From contig NC_092568.1 in the NCBI RefSeq assembly GCF_037975245.1, forward strand, positions 33,142,501-33,202,500: a stretch of 60,000 bases of DNA, read 5' to 3'. A model generated the notes under the pieces. It ran no database searches. It was given only the letters and a program-made list of their open reading frames with translations, and was not told the DNA's origin. Shown in pieces: positions 12,001-24,000 of the stretch. The stretch is from Apostichopus japonicus. Its lineage: Eukaryota > Echinodermata > Holothuroidea > Aspidochirotida > Stichopodidae. Both the position numbers and the translations under genes were made by a program. The stretch's first letter is position 1; every line of letters starts with the position of its first letter.

Positions 12001-15000
12001 GGAATGGAGACAGGTAAGCTCGTCACTCGTAAATATCCAAACCAGTAAGTTTTGGAATATTTACTTCGCTCCTCGCTTACCTGTCTCCTCACAACCTTAG
12101 CACCGAGTGGCACTGCCCGATGGTGGGAGGCCCGAGGGGTGGGACCTATTACCCGCCGGACCTCGCATCACCGCGCTACCAAATGCCGCCTCGGCGTGTA
12201 GTGTGTCAGTTAGATAGCAGGCGACGAACGTAGTTGGTGTTTTCCACGCTGCCGCCTTGAGGATGTCCTCTATCGGGATACCGGCAAAGAGGGCTGTGGA
12301 GGCTGAGATCCCTCTGATGTCGTGGGCTCTTGGCCGGGCAGCCCCCGTTGTGAACGGGCGTATTGTCTCCACTAGCCATCTGGACAGGGTATCCTTGGAG
12401 GCCGATGTGTAGGGTGGTCGTGGCAGGATAAAGAGGGAAGTTGTTTGTCTTAACTTCTCTGTCCTGCTTAAATACCACTTCAAAGCCCTGACTGGGCACC
12501 ATCGTTTGTCCTCGGCCACTGATGACAGGGTTTTAATCTCCGGGATGAAGATGTCTCCCGGCAAGAAGGTCAGGGCCTGGTTCTTGGCAATGAAGGCCGG
12601 GTCTGGAACCATCCTCACCCCATGGCCCTCGAATCTGATGTGGTTCGGTTTGGTCGTTAGGGCATGTAGGCAGCTCCTCCTTCTTGCTGACGCTACCGCA
12701 ATAAGAAAGAGTGTCTTCTTTGTGAGGGCAGCTAGGGAAGCGTTTGCCATTGGCTCGTATGGAGGCCCTGCCAGGGCATGCAGTACTGCTGAGAGCCCCC
12801 AGGAGGGGGCTAACCGTCTGACTCGTGGACGGCGATTAGCCATGCCTTTGATGAGCTGGGCAATGTCTAGGTTATTGCCCAGAGTGGAGCCGTCTGGAAA
12901 ACCCTGGTGGATGGCAGCGATGGCCGACCTGTAATTTTTGATTGTAGAGACTTGTTTGCCTTCTCTGAAGAGTGAGAGTAGGAACTCGGCAGTCTGTGCT
13001 AAAGAGATCTTAGTAAGCAGTATCTGTCTAGGCCGGCACCACTGTTCGAACTTCCGCAGGCGGGAATCGTAAGTCTTTGCGGTCGTTCCCCTTCTAGCGT
13101 CGGCTGCCATCGCGGCAGCTGCCTCTGAAAAACCTCTCTGTCGTAGGGAAGACCGGACAGTTTCCAGGCAACTAACTGCAACCCCTTGATGTCCGGGTGG
13201 GAGAGTGTTCCCTGTCTCTGGGACAGTAGGTGGGGCTTGTCTGGTAGGCTCGCTGGGACGTCCATGAGGAGTTGGGGAATCTCTGCGAACCAGGGTCTGC
13301 GAGGCCAGAACGGGGCTATTAGAATAAACCTGCCCTTGGAGTTCCGGATCTTTCTGAGAACCTGCCCGACCATGCAAAGCGGTGGGAAGACGTAGGCCTC
13401 TAAGTGGTCCCATGGGAGGGACATCGCATCCGTGTGGTAGGCCTGGGGGTGGAACCGTCTGGAACAAAAGGTCTGGAGCTTGCTGTTTGTGTATGTTGCG
13501 AACAGGTCTATCATCGGCTTTCCGAAGATCGCGAAGATTCTGTTGCAAGTTTCTTGTTCCAGCGTCCATTCGTTGGGGTCTAAATGCCCCCTGGACAAGG
13601 CGTCTGCCATCACGTTGAGCTTGCCCGCAATGTGGGAAGCTCGTAGGATCGTGCCCGAATCCTCGGCTGCTGTTATCACCTCCCATGCTAGCCGGCAGAG
13701 CTTCTCCGAGTGGGTGCCCCCCTGCCGGTTGATGTAAGCCACCACTGTGGTGTTGTCCGTGAAGACCGTGGTTATTGTACCCTGTATGTGCTCGTTGAAG
13801 GTTTCCAGAGCTCTCTTGACTGCGATCATCTCCAGGATATTGATGTGGAATGATCTTTCTGTTGGGGACCACGTTCCCCAGGCTGTGCGGTTGCTCCAAT
13901 GAGCCCCCCATCCGGTGAGTGAAGCGTCTGTCGTTACAGATGTCATTGGTAGCTCTATTGTGAAAGGTACCCCTTGACTCCAATTGTCTGGGTCGAGCCA
14001 CCATCGGAGGTGTTGAGTGGTTTCCTCCGACCTGTGGATTGGTGTTGTCATGTCCGGATCTGTGGGGTCTGCGGACTTCAGGAGGTGAAGCTGTAGGGGT
14101 CGCATGTGTAACCTGCACAGTCGGACTACATCGACCAGACTGGCCATGAGTCCCAGGGCTCGGAGCCACATCATTTTGGGTGACTCTTGGTGTGACAAGA
14201 TCTGTTGCGTGGTCGTCCTGACCGCAGTGATCCTTTCTTCCGAGGGTCGGGCTACCCCGGCGGAGAAGTCTAGTATCGCTCCAAGGAACTGGGTCGTCTG
14301 AGTTGGAGATAGTCGAGACTTCTTCTCGTTCACGATCCAGCCCAGCTCTCGGAGGGTATGGAGCATTTTGTGTACGTTGTCGGCGGCCTCTGACTGAGAG
14401 CTCCCTACCACCAACCAATCGTCGAGGTACACGTACAGGGTGACCCCTCTCCTTCTGAGGTAGGAGACTACCGCTCCCGCTATTCTCGTGAAGACTCTGG
14501 GGGCCGTGGACAGGCCGAACGGGAGCGCCCTGAACTGGTAATCCTGTTCTGCATACCGGAACGTTAGAAACCGTCGGTGATCCTTGTGCACTAGGATGTG
14601 TAGGTAAGCGTCCCGTAAGTCTACGGTCGCCGCCCACATGCCCTTTCTGAGTAGGGGTAATATTATATTTAGGGTTTCCATACGGAAGTGTTTTGGCCTG
14701 ATAAATTTTGTGTTGAGGGGTTTTAGATTTAGGATGGGACGCCAGGTGTCGTCCCGTTTTTTGGTCAGAAAGAAAGAGGACCGGAAGAGTGGTCCCGTCC
14801 CTCCCGGTACCTCCACAATTGCCTGCTTGGCCAGCAGGGCCAGAATTTCCCCTTCTAGAATTAGGCGTTTGACGGGGTCTGTGGGTGTGGGTGTCTGTCT
14901 TCCTCCGCCCCCGAAGGGTGGGCTGGAGGAGAATTCTATTCGATATCCGTGTTCGACTGTTTCCAACACCCACTTGTCCCCGCCAATGAATTCCCATTGC

Positions 15001-18000
15001 TGGGTAAAGTTTGTCAGTCTCCCCCCACCTGCGGAATGGCCGCGGTGAGGTGGGCACCCCTAGGGCTGGGAGGCGAACGACGGTCGAGTGGAGGAGCGGT
15101 CGTTGTCCCGTCTGGGAGGCGCTGTGCCTCTGCCTCCTCTCGGTGTCCAGGAGCGGGTCGGGCGGTATGCCGTTCCCCTGCTTCTTCCTCTGAGAGCTCC
15201 TCTGCTCAGTGGTCTGGCGGGTGCTGCTCTCGCTCCCCTGGTTGGCTTGTTCTCCCTCGGTCGGAAGGGTCTCGGTCTTTGTGTAGCCGAGGGTCTAAAC
15301 TCCGATTTAGCCAGGGTCTCTCTCCGGGCTACCTCTTCCTGTAGTTTTTTCTGGAAGTTGCCTCCGAAGAGGTCCTCACCGAGCACTGGCAGAGCTAGCA
15401 TTCTGTTCCTTGCCTCGGTTGATGGCCAGCGGATGGCGGAGACGACGTTCTCCCTGCGGGCTTTTACGGAACGTGTAGCGACTCTTGCAAACTGGTCGTA
15501 TGCGAGCCTTACGAGGGGTCCTAGCAGTAGGAGGAGCTGGCCCGCTTCATCCCTGGACACCTGGCTGTCGTCCTCAGGGAGTTGCTGGTGGTGCCGCATA
15601 AGGACCTCGGCCGACAGCATTAGGACTGAGGCGAACTTCATGCCTGAGCGGGCCGCTGTGTCCACCTCAACTAGAAGTTCTTCCAGCTTTCTCTGGTCAG
15701 GAGTCTTAAAGGTTTGGGAAGATGAGGCCCCATGCTCGGCCTTCAGCCTTTCTTTGGCCTCCTGGGGGATGGTTGGGCATTTGAATAGCGCCCTCCAGGC
15801 CTCGTCTGGTACCCTGACTGCCCTGTCTGCCCTGGCCCTGTCTGCCCTGGGAAGACAGTCCACCTGTTCTTATCGGCTATGGCCTCGAATCTATCATAAC
15901 ATGTTGCGTCAACGGGCATGGTGGTCTTTGGCTTCGATGACATCTCGCCGGTTGCCGTGAGTTTGGACACCCGGCCTGCCTTCTGTGGCTGGGTCTCAGG
16001 TTCCTCGAACCCCAGGTGCCGTCTGAAGATGTCGGCCGCCCGTGCCATTAACTCTTGGGGGAGCGCTCCTCCTGTTATGGGAGCCTCCTCTGGTTCGTAG
16101 CTTCGACTAAAGCTATCTTCCATAGGATCGTAGTCGAGGGGTTCTGTGGGATCCATAAGATCCCCCTCGTCCTCCAAGCCGGATAGATTTACCGACGCTC
16201 TGCAGTCCAGGGCGTCTGGATCCGAGACCGGATGTGGGGCCGTAGTAGGGCCGGAGCCTGTGGAGCCTGGTGCCTTGTCGGTCACCGTGGTTACTCTCTG
16301 CTCTATCAGGGGGCGTAGTAGGCCGGTAAGTTGAGCCAGCCATGCTGGCTCCTCCTCCTGTCGCCGTCTCGGGGACCGGCGCCTCCTCTTCGCTCTCCTG
16401 TAGCCGTCGTCAGACGACTCTGAAGACTCGTCGGAGGTCGGGGAGTGTCTTCTCCTCTCCTTCCGTCTCGGGGATCTTGAGTGCGTTCCGGATCTATCTC
16501 TTCTAGGTCTGCGGGAGGTCTCTCTCCCCCTGCTTTCCCGGGTCGGGATCTCAGTAGGGACCCGTCTTTCCGGCTCCCTCTCCGGCTCCCTGCTATGGGA
16601 CCGGCTCCGTCTCACTGACCCTTCGATCGCACTCTCTTTCGGACCCGAGCTCTCTGTGGCCGGCGGCCCGCGCTCCGTGGGTCTATCTTGCTGCGGTCCA
16701 CACTGAGGCGTAACCTCTAGCCCGGCCGAGCAGTGCCTCTTCTTGAGAGGTCTTTTCTTGGCAGGAGCCTTCCCTTTGCTCCTGCCCTTCCCTTTGGTCG
16801 TAACTACGCCGGACGTCGCCGGGACCGTTAGGGGTACTCTCTCTTTCTCTTTCTCTCTCTCCTCTCTCTCTCCTTCGGCCCTCTCCTGGCCACTCTCCTC
16901 CACCTCTCTCTCTACCTCACCCTCTTCCTCTCTCTCTCCCGTCCCTCCTATATCCTCTGCCCCGATGTCGTTCGGGATCAAGTCTAGCTTGCCCTGCAGC
17001 TTGGTTCGCAGACTCTTGAGCCACTGATCAATCTCCTGCCACTGGGTCGGCGAGAATTTTATACAGACCAGGCAGGGGTCCCGTCTGGTGCAGGATCTGC
17101 ACTTGGGGCATAGGTCGTGCTCGTCCCAGGCTCTGCCTGGCCGAAACATCGAGCAGCTGACACACTTCAGCTGGTTACGAGACATGCTGTAAAACTCTCG
17201 AGTCAAGGAGGTAAATTTCTTAGAGCTTAAAAATGAAAGCCAATGAAGCTAACAAGAGAACGGGAGATAATCTGGGGGAGGAACATGCTAACAGAGAATA
17301 GGTGGAACGTAGCGTAACCTAGCAACGGTAAATACAAACGCTACGAAGTGGCCTAACAACAATCAATACAAGCTGAAAAGAACGTGAGAGAGCAATATAT
17401 ATAGAAGAGGAAAATAATAACGAGTAAACATGCTATGAACATGAAAATACACGAAAAACAACATGCTACGAACATGAAAAACCATGAAAACAACACGCCT
17501 ATAGCGTGGGGGAGGAAAATGGCGGGAACCTAAGCAGTTCGCGGAACTGCTACCCCCGCACAAAAAACGCCCGAAGGCGGAAACGCACTGAGAAAACAGT
17601 CCCCGAAACCCTCCCTTTCAACAAAAAGGATACTTATCGGTCTGGAAAAGACTGCAAAACTCCACAGAATCCGAATGAAAGGAAATTCCAACGATCGTAT
17701 AAAGAAATCCAAGACAAAATTCAAGGGAAACTTCCACAAGAATTTTGCGTGTAGACACTTTAATGGTAGAATGAAAAAGGAGGAGTGACCGGGGGGGCCC
17801 GGTCATAGAGGGCGCACAGTGTGAGGAGACAGGTAAGCGAGGAGCGAAGTAAATACAACATAATTATGCAAATAACATGGAATTATCCAACATCGATTCA
17901 AGCTGTTGGAAAAGCTGTTTTTGTCTCTTATTTTTAAAACCCAAATATTCTTCACAAAAAGTTTAGTTTTGATGACTGGTTGATCTGTGGAGTGAGGGCA

Positions 18001-21000
18001 GACACTTAGAAAGCCTTTAAGCAGATTGTATCACAATTTTGTAATAACTAATCATATAATTCACGAATCCAACCAACCAATTCATTAATCAATCCATTAA
18101 TTTGTCACAACCATCAAGCTATTAGCTTAAACGGGGGATTAATTTTTGTTGTGTTCAAAGTTTCCATAATATTTTTAAAAGGATCTTAATTACTTCTCTC
18201 TCATTGAACACTATACTTCCTGCGTAGAAAACTGCTATATACACATCTTAACACTTGTCTAGCAACTTGACCATATCGTATAGCATTCTGCGATGCGATG
18301 CCCGATAAAATTACGTCCATTAAATCAATGAAGTCATCGTCATGTGGGCCTAGGTATTTAACTGTAAAATAACATCACATTGTTGATTACTACAGTAGAT
18401 CCTGTAATAACATGAAGCATTAAAAAAAAAACCAGGTCCATTGTTCTCCATAAAGTTGTTGAAATAAGAATATCCTTATTAGTTGGGGAACAATACCCTA
18501 GCATTTAAATAAGATGGCTTCCTGATCAGGTTTATTGTAGTTCAGGGCTTTCTTGTACATGTGCCCCATTTTAATCTTTCCTTTTTTTTAAATCTGAACT
18601 TTCTGAAGTGAGCATCTGGCAGGATTTGCAAGGGCTGTCTGGAGGATCTTTTCATAGGCAGTGTGAAAAAACAAAAGAAGTTGTAATAAAATTAGTAGAG
18701 CAGAAAATCTTTCCTTGAAAGTGATTTGGGCATTGCAGCTACTCAAAAGTTCAACACAGAATACAAATTTGTCTGATAGTAACACTAACATAGTAATATT
18801 ACATAGTAATAGTAACAGTCTTTCAACCATTCTCATTTACAAGACATATTGCTTGAATATAACTTCAAATCTGGTACCAGCATTTTTTTTATGTAGGTAC
18901 CCTTCCAAAATATTATTCGTTTTTTATGCAAAGGGAGGGGGAACTCCTCAACTGAGACCCTAACCCCTGGCTAGACAACTTATCTTCTGTTCTTCACATA
19001 AAATATGGCAATTCCATTTCTGATTCAAATACAATGGTTTCTTTACTGTAAGGTTAGGAGCATTTATCCCCATTAAGTTAGAATGTTAGGCTATCTAATC
19101 ACTTACAGGAAGCCATTCGCCAATATCTCCAGTATGCAGCCAACCATCCTCATCAATGGCCTCTTTGGTAAGGTCAGGTCTTTTGAGGTAACCTTTAGAG
19201 ACAGATGGTCCCTTGCAACAAACCTGAAGGGATAAATTGCAAAACACCACTCTTTATCACTCACAAATCTAAGGAATTAATGTATAAAATATATTTATTT
19301 CGCTGTGTGACAGCATTGTGACATCATTGTGATGTGATATAATTGTTGTGCTTAAGATCAATGCATACAACTTTTAAGATGAGGGTGCGAAAACCAAAGG
19401 GAATTTGTATAAACGAATGATCTTTAACTAACAAATGAATGAATGAATGAACATCATTGGTTGAATTAAAGCACGCCCCTAAAATATACTATAATGTATG
19501 CTACAACCAATCAAAAGTGACAGTGATAACGTCAAAGTAATTCCACCTACAATCACTCTTCTGAAAACCATTGTCCATCCAGGCCTCAAAATTCAGGCTG
19601 CTTGCTGCCTTAAAACCATTGGATTCTGCCACTTTTCCAGTAAAAACTAAACACAAGCACTGACAATTTTCAGCCACTGGACATTGACGATTAACAAACA
19701 ACTGTCAGTCAAGGAATCCACCTGATTTCCGAAACCTAAAATAATCCCTGTATTACTGCTTATTACCAGCAAATATTATTGGGCTGCTCCATTAAGCCTG
19801 TACAGTAACTAATGTGTGTTGTATTTCAGGAAATTGCCAAGTGAATTTGAATTTGCCAAATTTGAATTTTAGCCATAGGTTTGAAAAGCACTGGCATTTT
19901 TTTTTTAGCAGGAAGCAACAATGTGAAATTCTGGCCTGCCATTAGATACGAACCTCTCCTTTGCCATCTTTAGCCGAGTAATCTTTCTCTGTTACGTCAA
20001 CAAGTTTGATCATGAAGTTGGCGGTGGGGGGTCCAACATGACCCACTGTGTTATCGCCAGCGATGGTACAGGTGATGGCTGCCGTGCTCTCTGTCTGACC
20101 GTAGGCTTCGATCACCTAACAACGGGAACAGAAATACTAGGTCAAGGTAGGAGGAACTTACAAGGACAAGAAACGTCTGGTCAAACATTCATTGGACTTC
20201 TTATTGCTTACACATTCCTGCACCTGTAAAATCTATGGGTCATGCTTTTTTAAAATTTATTTATTTATTTTTTATTGACAGCCATTATGACAATGACAAT
20301 GGCAACAATTTATTTCCAGCAATTGTGTACAGTACATGAATGTTTAACAAAGTATAAACGAATATTTTGATATACAATACAATCTAGAGAGACAGGTACA
20401 AAGAAAAAAAAACATTCATCATGATAATTGATGTACAATATTTAAGCTATACAAATGCATGGAAAAGAAGCCCAATGCTTATAGAATGTTTTCCCCGTGT
20501 GAATTTAATCAATATATACATATACTGGAGAGAAATTGGTGAAAGGAAACAAAACTCCAAAACTAAAATTAAATAATATAAAAAACGAAGAAGAATAGAA
20601 AACTTTAGTACAGAGGTAATTTAATATTAATATTGCGAAGCAAGACTGGCATTGGTACATTACTTTCCTAATCAAGTTCTATTCAACTAGCTGAACACCA
20701 TGCATGATATCTTGGCAAAGTGCTCCCTTAACTAGCAGACCTGTGCATCATTTAAATGCTAACGTAGAGAACTGAAAAGTGCACCAAATTGCTTGAATTC
20801 TCCTTTTCGTTGTGAAAGACCTCGTTAAAAGTCAACTTTAACGGCGACGAAGACTCACCCAACAGCCAAAGCAAACTCTTATAAAGGCCAAAACATCTTT
20901 GGACATCGGAGCACTGGAGACGAGCATCATTCTAACCTCACCGCCCAATCTAGCCTAAAAAAGAAAGTAATATATAATGGTTTGCAATTGTGTGTCTGAC

Positions 21001-24000
21001 ACTGTTACAACATTGTTTCCAGTAGATTTAAACATGAAACATAGAAAACTTGCCTACTATATGTTCTGATAACCAGATGGAGTCTTTGAAATTCTCGGAA
21101 CAGATCAAGACATGATGACTATTGATCCCTCATATGATCACTATCACATTCTGAAAACATGCCATTTTATTCTGTAATCTCTGCAGATTGTAAAATGTAG
21201 CAGATATCAATAATATACAATCATTGAGATAAACCACAATTCTCAAGAGGCTAACAGATAGATTATGTTTTCAACTCTTTTTGCCATTTTTTTTTTTTTT
21301 GGGGGGGGGAGGGCTTTTAGGCAGGCCTAGCTGTAAAGACATCTTATAGGCTCATCCTTTAGAGTGAGGCAAATCTTTTGATTGCCAAAAATGTGATTTT
21401 AGAGTCCCTTTCAAATATCCCCTCTGGAATGCATTTTTCAAAGGGATTGCAACGTGCCTAGTCTGTGCACAACTGTCCCTCCTCCACCCCCCCCCCCCCC
21501 CCCACCCACTTCCTCTCTCTCAGTCTCACATCATTTTGGTAATATGTATCCTTGTTGCTTTAGATAATACTGCAATTCTACTGCAAACTTAATCAATAAA
21601 AGCATGAATTAGCATAAATCAGTTCCATTTCAAATCAAAATAAGTTCAACCAATGAAAGGCTTGAGCAAACCCACCTGCATCTTTTGAAACACCAACTTG
21701 TCCCAAAGAGTAGTTTTCTTGACAATTCCCTTATCCACATCACTCTTCTTTTTCTTGAAAGCATAATTAAAGATGGCTTTCTTTAAACCTTTCGCCTTCT
21801 CGACCTCTACTACAATCTGTGAATAACAATAAAAAAGTTCTATATTAGCAGAGAAAGTACACTGCATTCCTTAAATGTCATATTGTGAACAGGTCTGTTA
21901 CAAAAACAACAACAAAAGTTACTGAATCACATATTGTACTTGAGAATTGTAATAGTTTCGTGGGTTTTATTGTATCCTATTAAAATATAAGGCTAAGAAA
22001 ACCCAATCATTGTCTTTATCTTATTTGATGAAGATGATTGTGATAAACAACTCCCCAAAACTGCTATTTGAAGATCCTGTTCTGTTTGGGGGATATCACA
22101 GTATATATCTATACAACTACATCAAAGGCCTGTGATATTTATCAATATCTTGTGATGTCACAGTTCCATTACGGACTGGTGAAATCTCTATAGTGTCAAT
22201 TTCAGACTTGGTCAAGCCTTCGGACTAGTAAATGACATGGCGAATTTTCCTGCCCAGGGACAATTAGCCGACACATCTCTAATGATATATATCTCCCCAG
22301 ATTTACAGATGTAATTATGGTCTTTTCGAACTAAAAGCTATATAGTCACTAGTTATTGTGCAACAAGGAACAGCTGAAAATGAAGCGATGCCCATTTTGC
22401 ATGCAAACAGCTATATCTTACAATAAACTTCACTTTCACACATGGTTTCCCTGCTCGTAGGATGTTATTCCAGCAATAGTGTATGTTGCCTTTCAAGCTT
22501 GTATTGATATTTAGTTTCAATATCAGTTTCATTTTTGATTTTCTCTTTTGAAACTGAAACTGAGAACTTGCTGAGGCATGCCTTCTCAAATCGTCTTCGA
22601 AAGAGAATTGATTTCAACAAGTTTCCCGGTCATATTAATTCAAGCCAATCTTTATTTACTTCTACTTGTTAGAGCTTAGAACAACGACCATGTATGTTGC
22701 TTAATAATAAACCTATGATGATTAGTTGTGGAAGCCAAAGTCACGACCGAGAAAGAGAAAGGTTTACGACCATTACCTTTGAAAACAAGAACGCAACTGT
22801 GCGTAGTGTAGTGATTCCTTGTCATATTTTTTAGGAATTTTATTATTGATTGTTGATGAAGATTGAAACAATATTGTGAAATTTGAAACATTCCAGTGTG
22901 GTATTTATATAACCAGGTGACTTAATATGCCCAAATTGTTTATTAAATATGATTTTTGTCAATCTGACAGTCCAGACAACAAATTGATACACCATAGTGT
23001 TTTTGTTGAGTCAAATGACAAACCTACTTATGGTATGTATTTTATTGTTAATTTTGACAGTATCTTTTTATATATCTGAAGAATACCAACCTGTACAAAT
23101 TTATGGTATAATCTTAAACCTGAACAAATATGTGACAGTAACGTAACATAGTAAAATAATATACATGACATGACAGGTCTGATTAGAATGTAGGTAACCA
23201 TTGACATTTTATGGTAACAAATATAGTAGATCAGATAATTGGTGCTTCCCCCACCATAGGTATATGGAGTTAGGTAAAAATTTGTCTCCTAATTACTCCC
23301 AGTGGTTGCAGAGATAGTGACATTTTAAGAAATTCACTTTAAGCTCTGCCCACTCATGAATATTAATGAGATCAGCACCAAAAACAACAGGGATCATGTA
23401 CTCACTATGGGTAATCCACCTACCAAGTACTAGAATGATCCATTGTTGCATTATTCACTTATCGTGTTTACAAGCACTCAGCCTCACACACAGACAGACA
23501 CACACACATACGCACACAGACATAAACACGAGCATGACTGCATAGATTCCAAGGAATCAATGATTCTGCAAGGAGAGAGAGAACTCACGACAAACAAAAT
23601 TTACTAAGTCGAGAAGAGTTGTTCCAGAAGAAGGAATGAGCTTTCATTCACTGCACCCACCTTATCATAAATCCTGTTCAGTAATCTGGGCACCGTAACG
23701 AACAACGTCGGTTTCAACAGGGCTACATCATCCCCCACCTTCCTTATGTCTCCTCTGAAGAATCCAATCCTTGCACCGTTTACAATGATTATCGCCTTGG
23801 AAATGCAACGAAACAGAAAGATGTGTCAAAATTTCATGAGTATCATCTAGAACAATTTGCAGATAAACAAGAAAAAGAAACTAGCAAAATATTGACCATG
23901 ATGAAAGAGTCAATAGTCTCATAGACTTATAGTAGAGTACAATATGAGTATCACACAAGTATGAGTACCATAAATATGAGTACAATGCTCTTAAAGGACG

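Larger units (their letters stand above)
11420..17855 (-). mobile_element. DIRS-type tyrosine-recombinase retrotransposon, near full length (6.4 kb)
   Basis: It encodes gag, RT-RNase H and a tyrosine recombinase, all on the minus strand. Structural hallmarks are inverted terminal repeats and no target-site duplication. An internal complementary region at 12006-12094 reads as the complement of the left terminus (11420-11471) fused directly to the complement of the right terminus (17855 back to about 17820). That fusion defines the ends to within a base. The left and right inverted repeats differ essentially only by one C in a homopolymer (8 versus 7), so insertion was recent. It is much richer in GC than its AT-rich surroundings. 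It sits in an ACSL intron in sense orientation. Confidence 0.95.

Noticed and set aside
13111-15057. Upstream half of the 986-codon minus-strand frame that ends in the tyrosine recombinase
   Set aside because: It overlaps the RT/RNase H frame. Its Pro/Arg/His/Thr-rich translation has no recognisable domain and is the shadow of a GC-rich coding frame. The recombinase is taken to start at the ATG at 13110.
15088-15960. 290-codon plus-strand ORF opposite DIRS gag, and other plus-strand ORFs between 12506 and 17027
   Set aside because: Antisense shadows of GC-rich gag/RT/recombinase coding sequence with no recognisable protein features.
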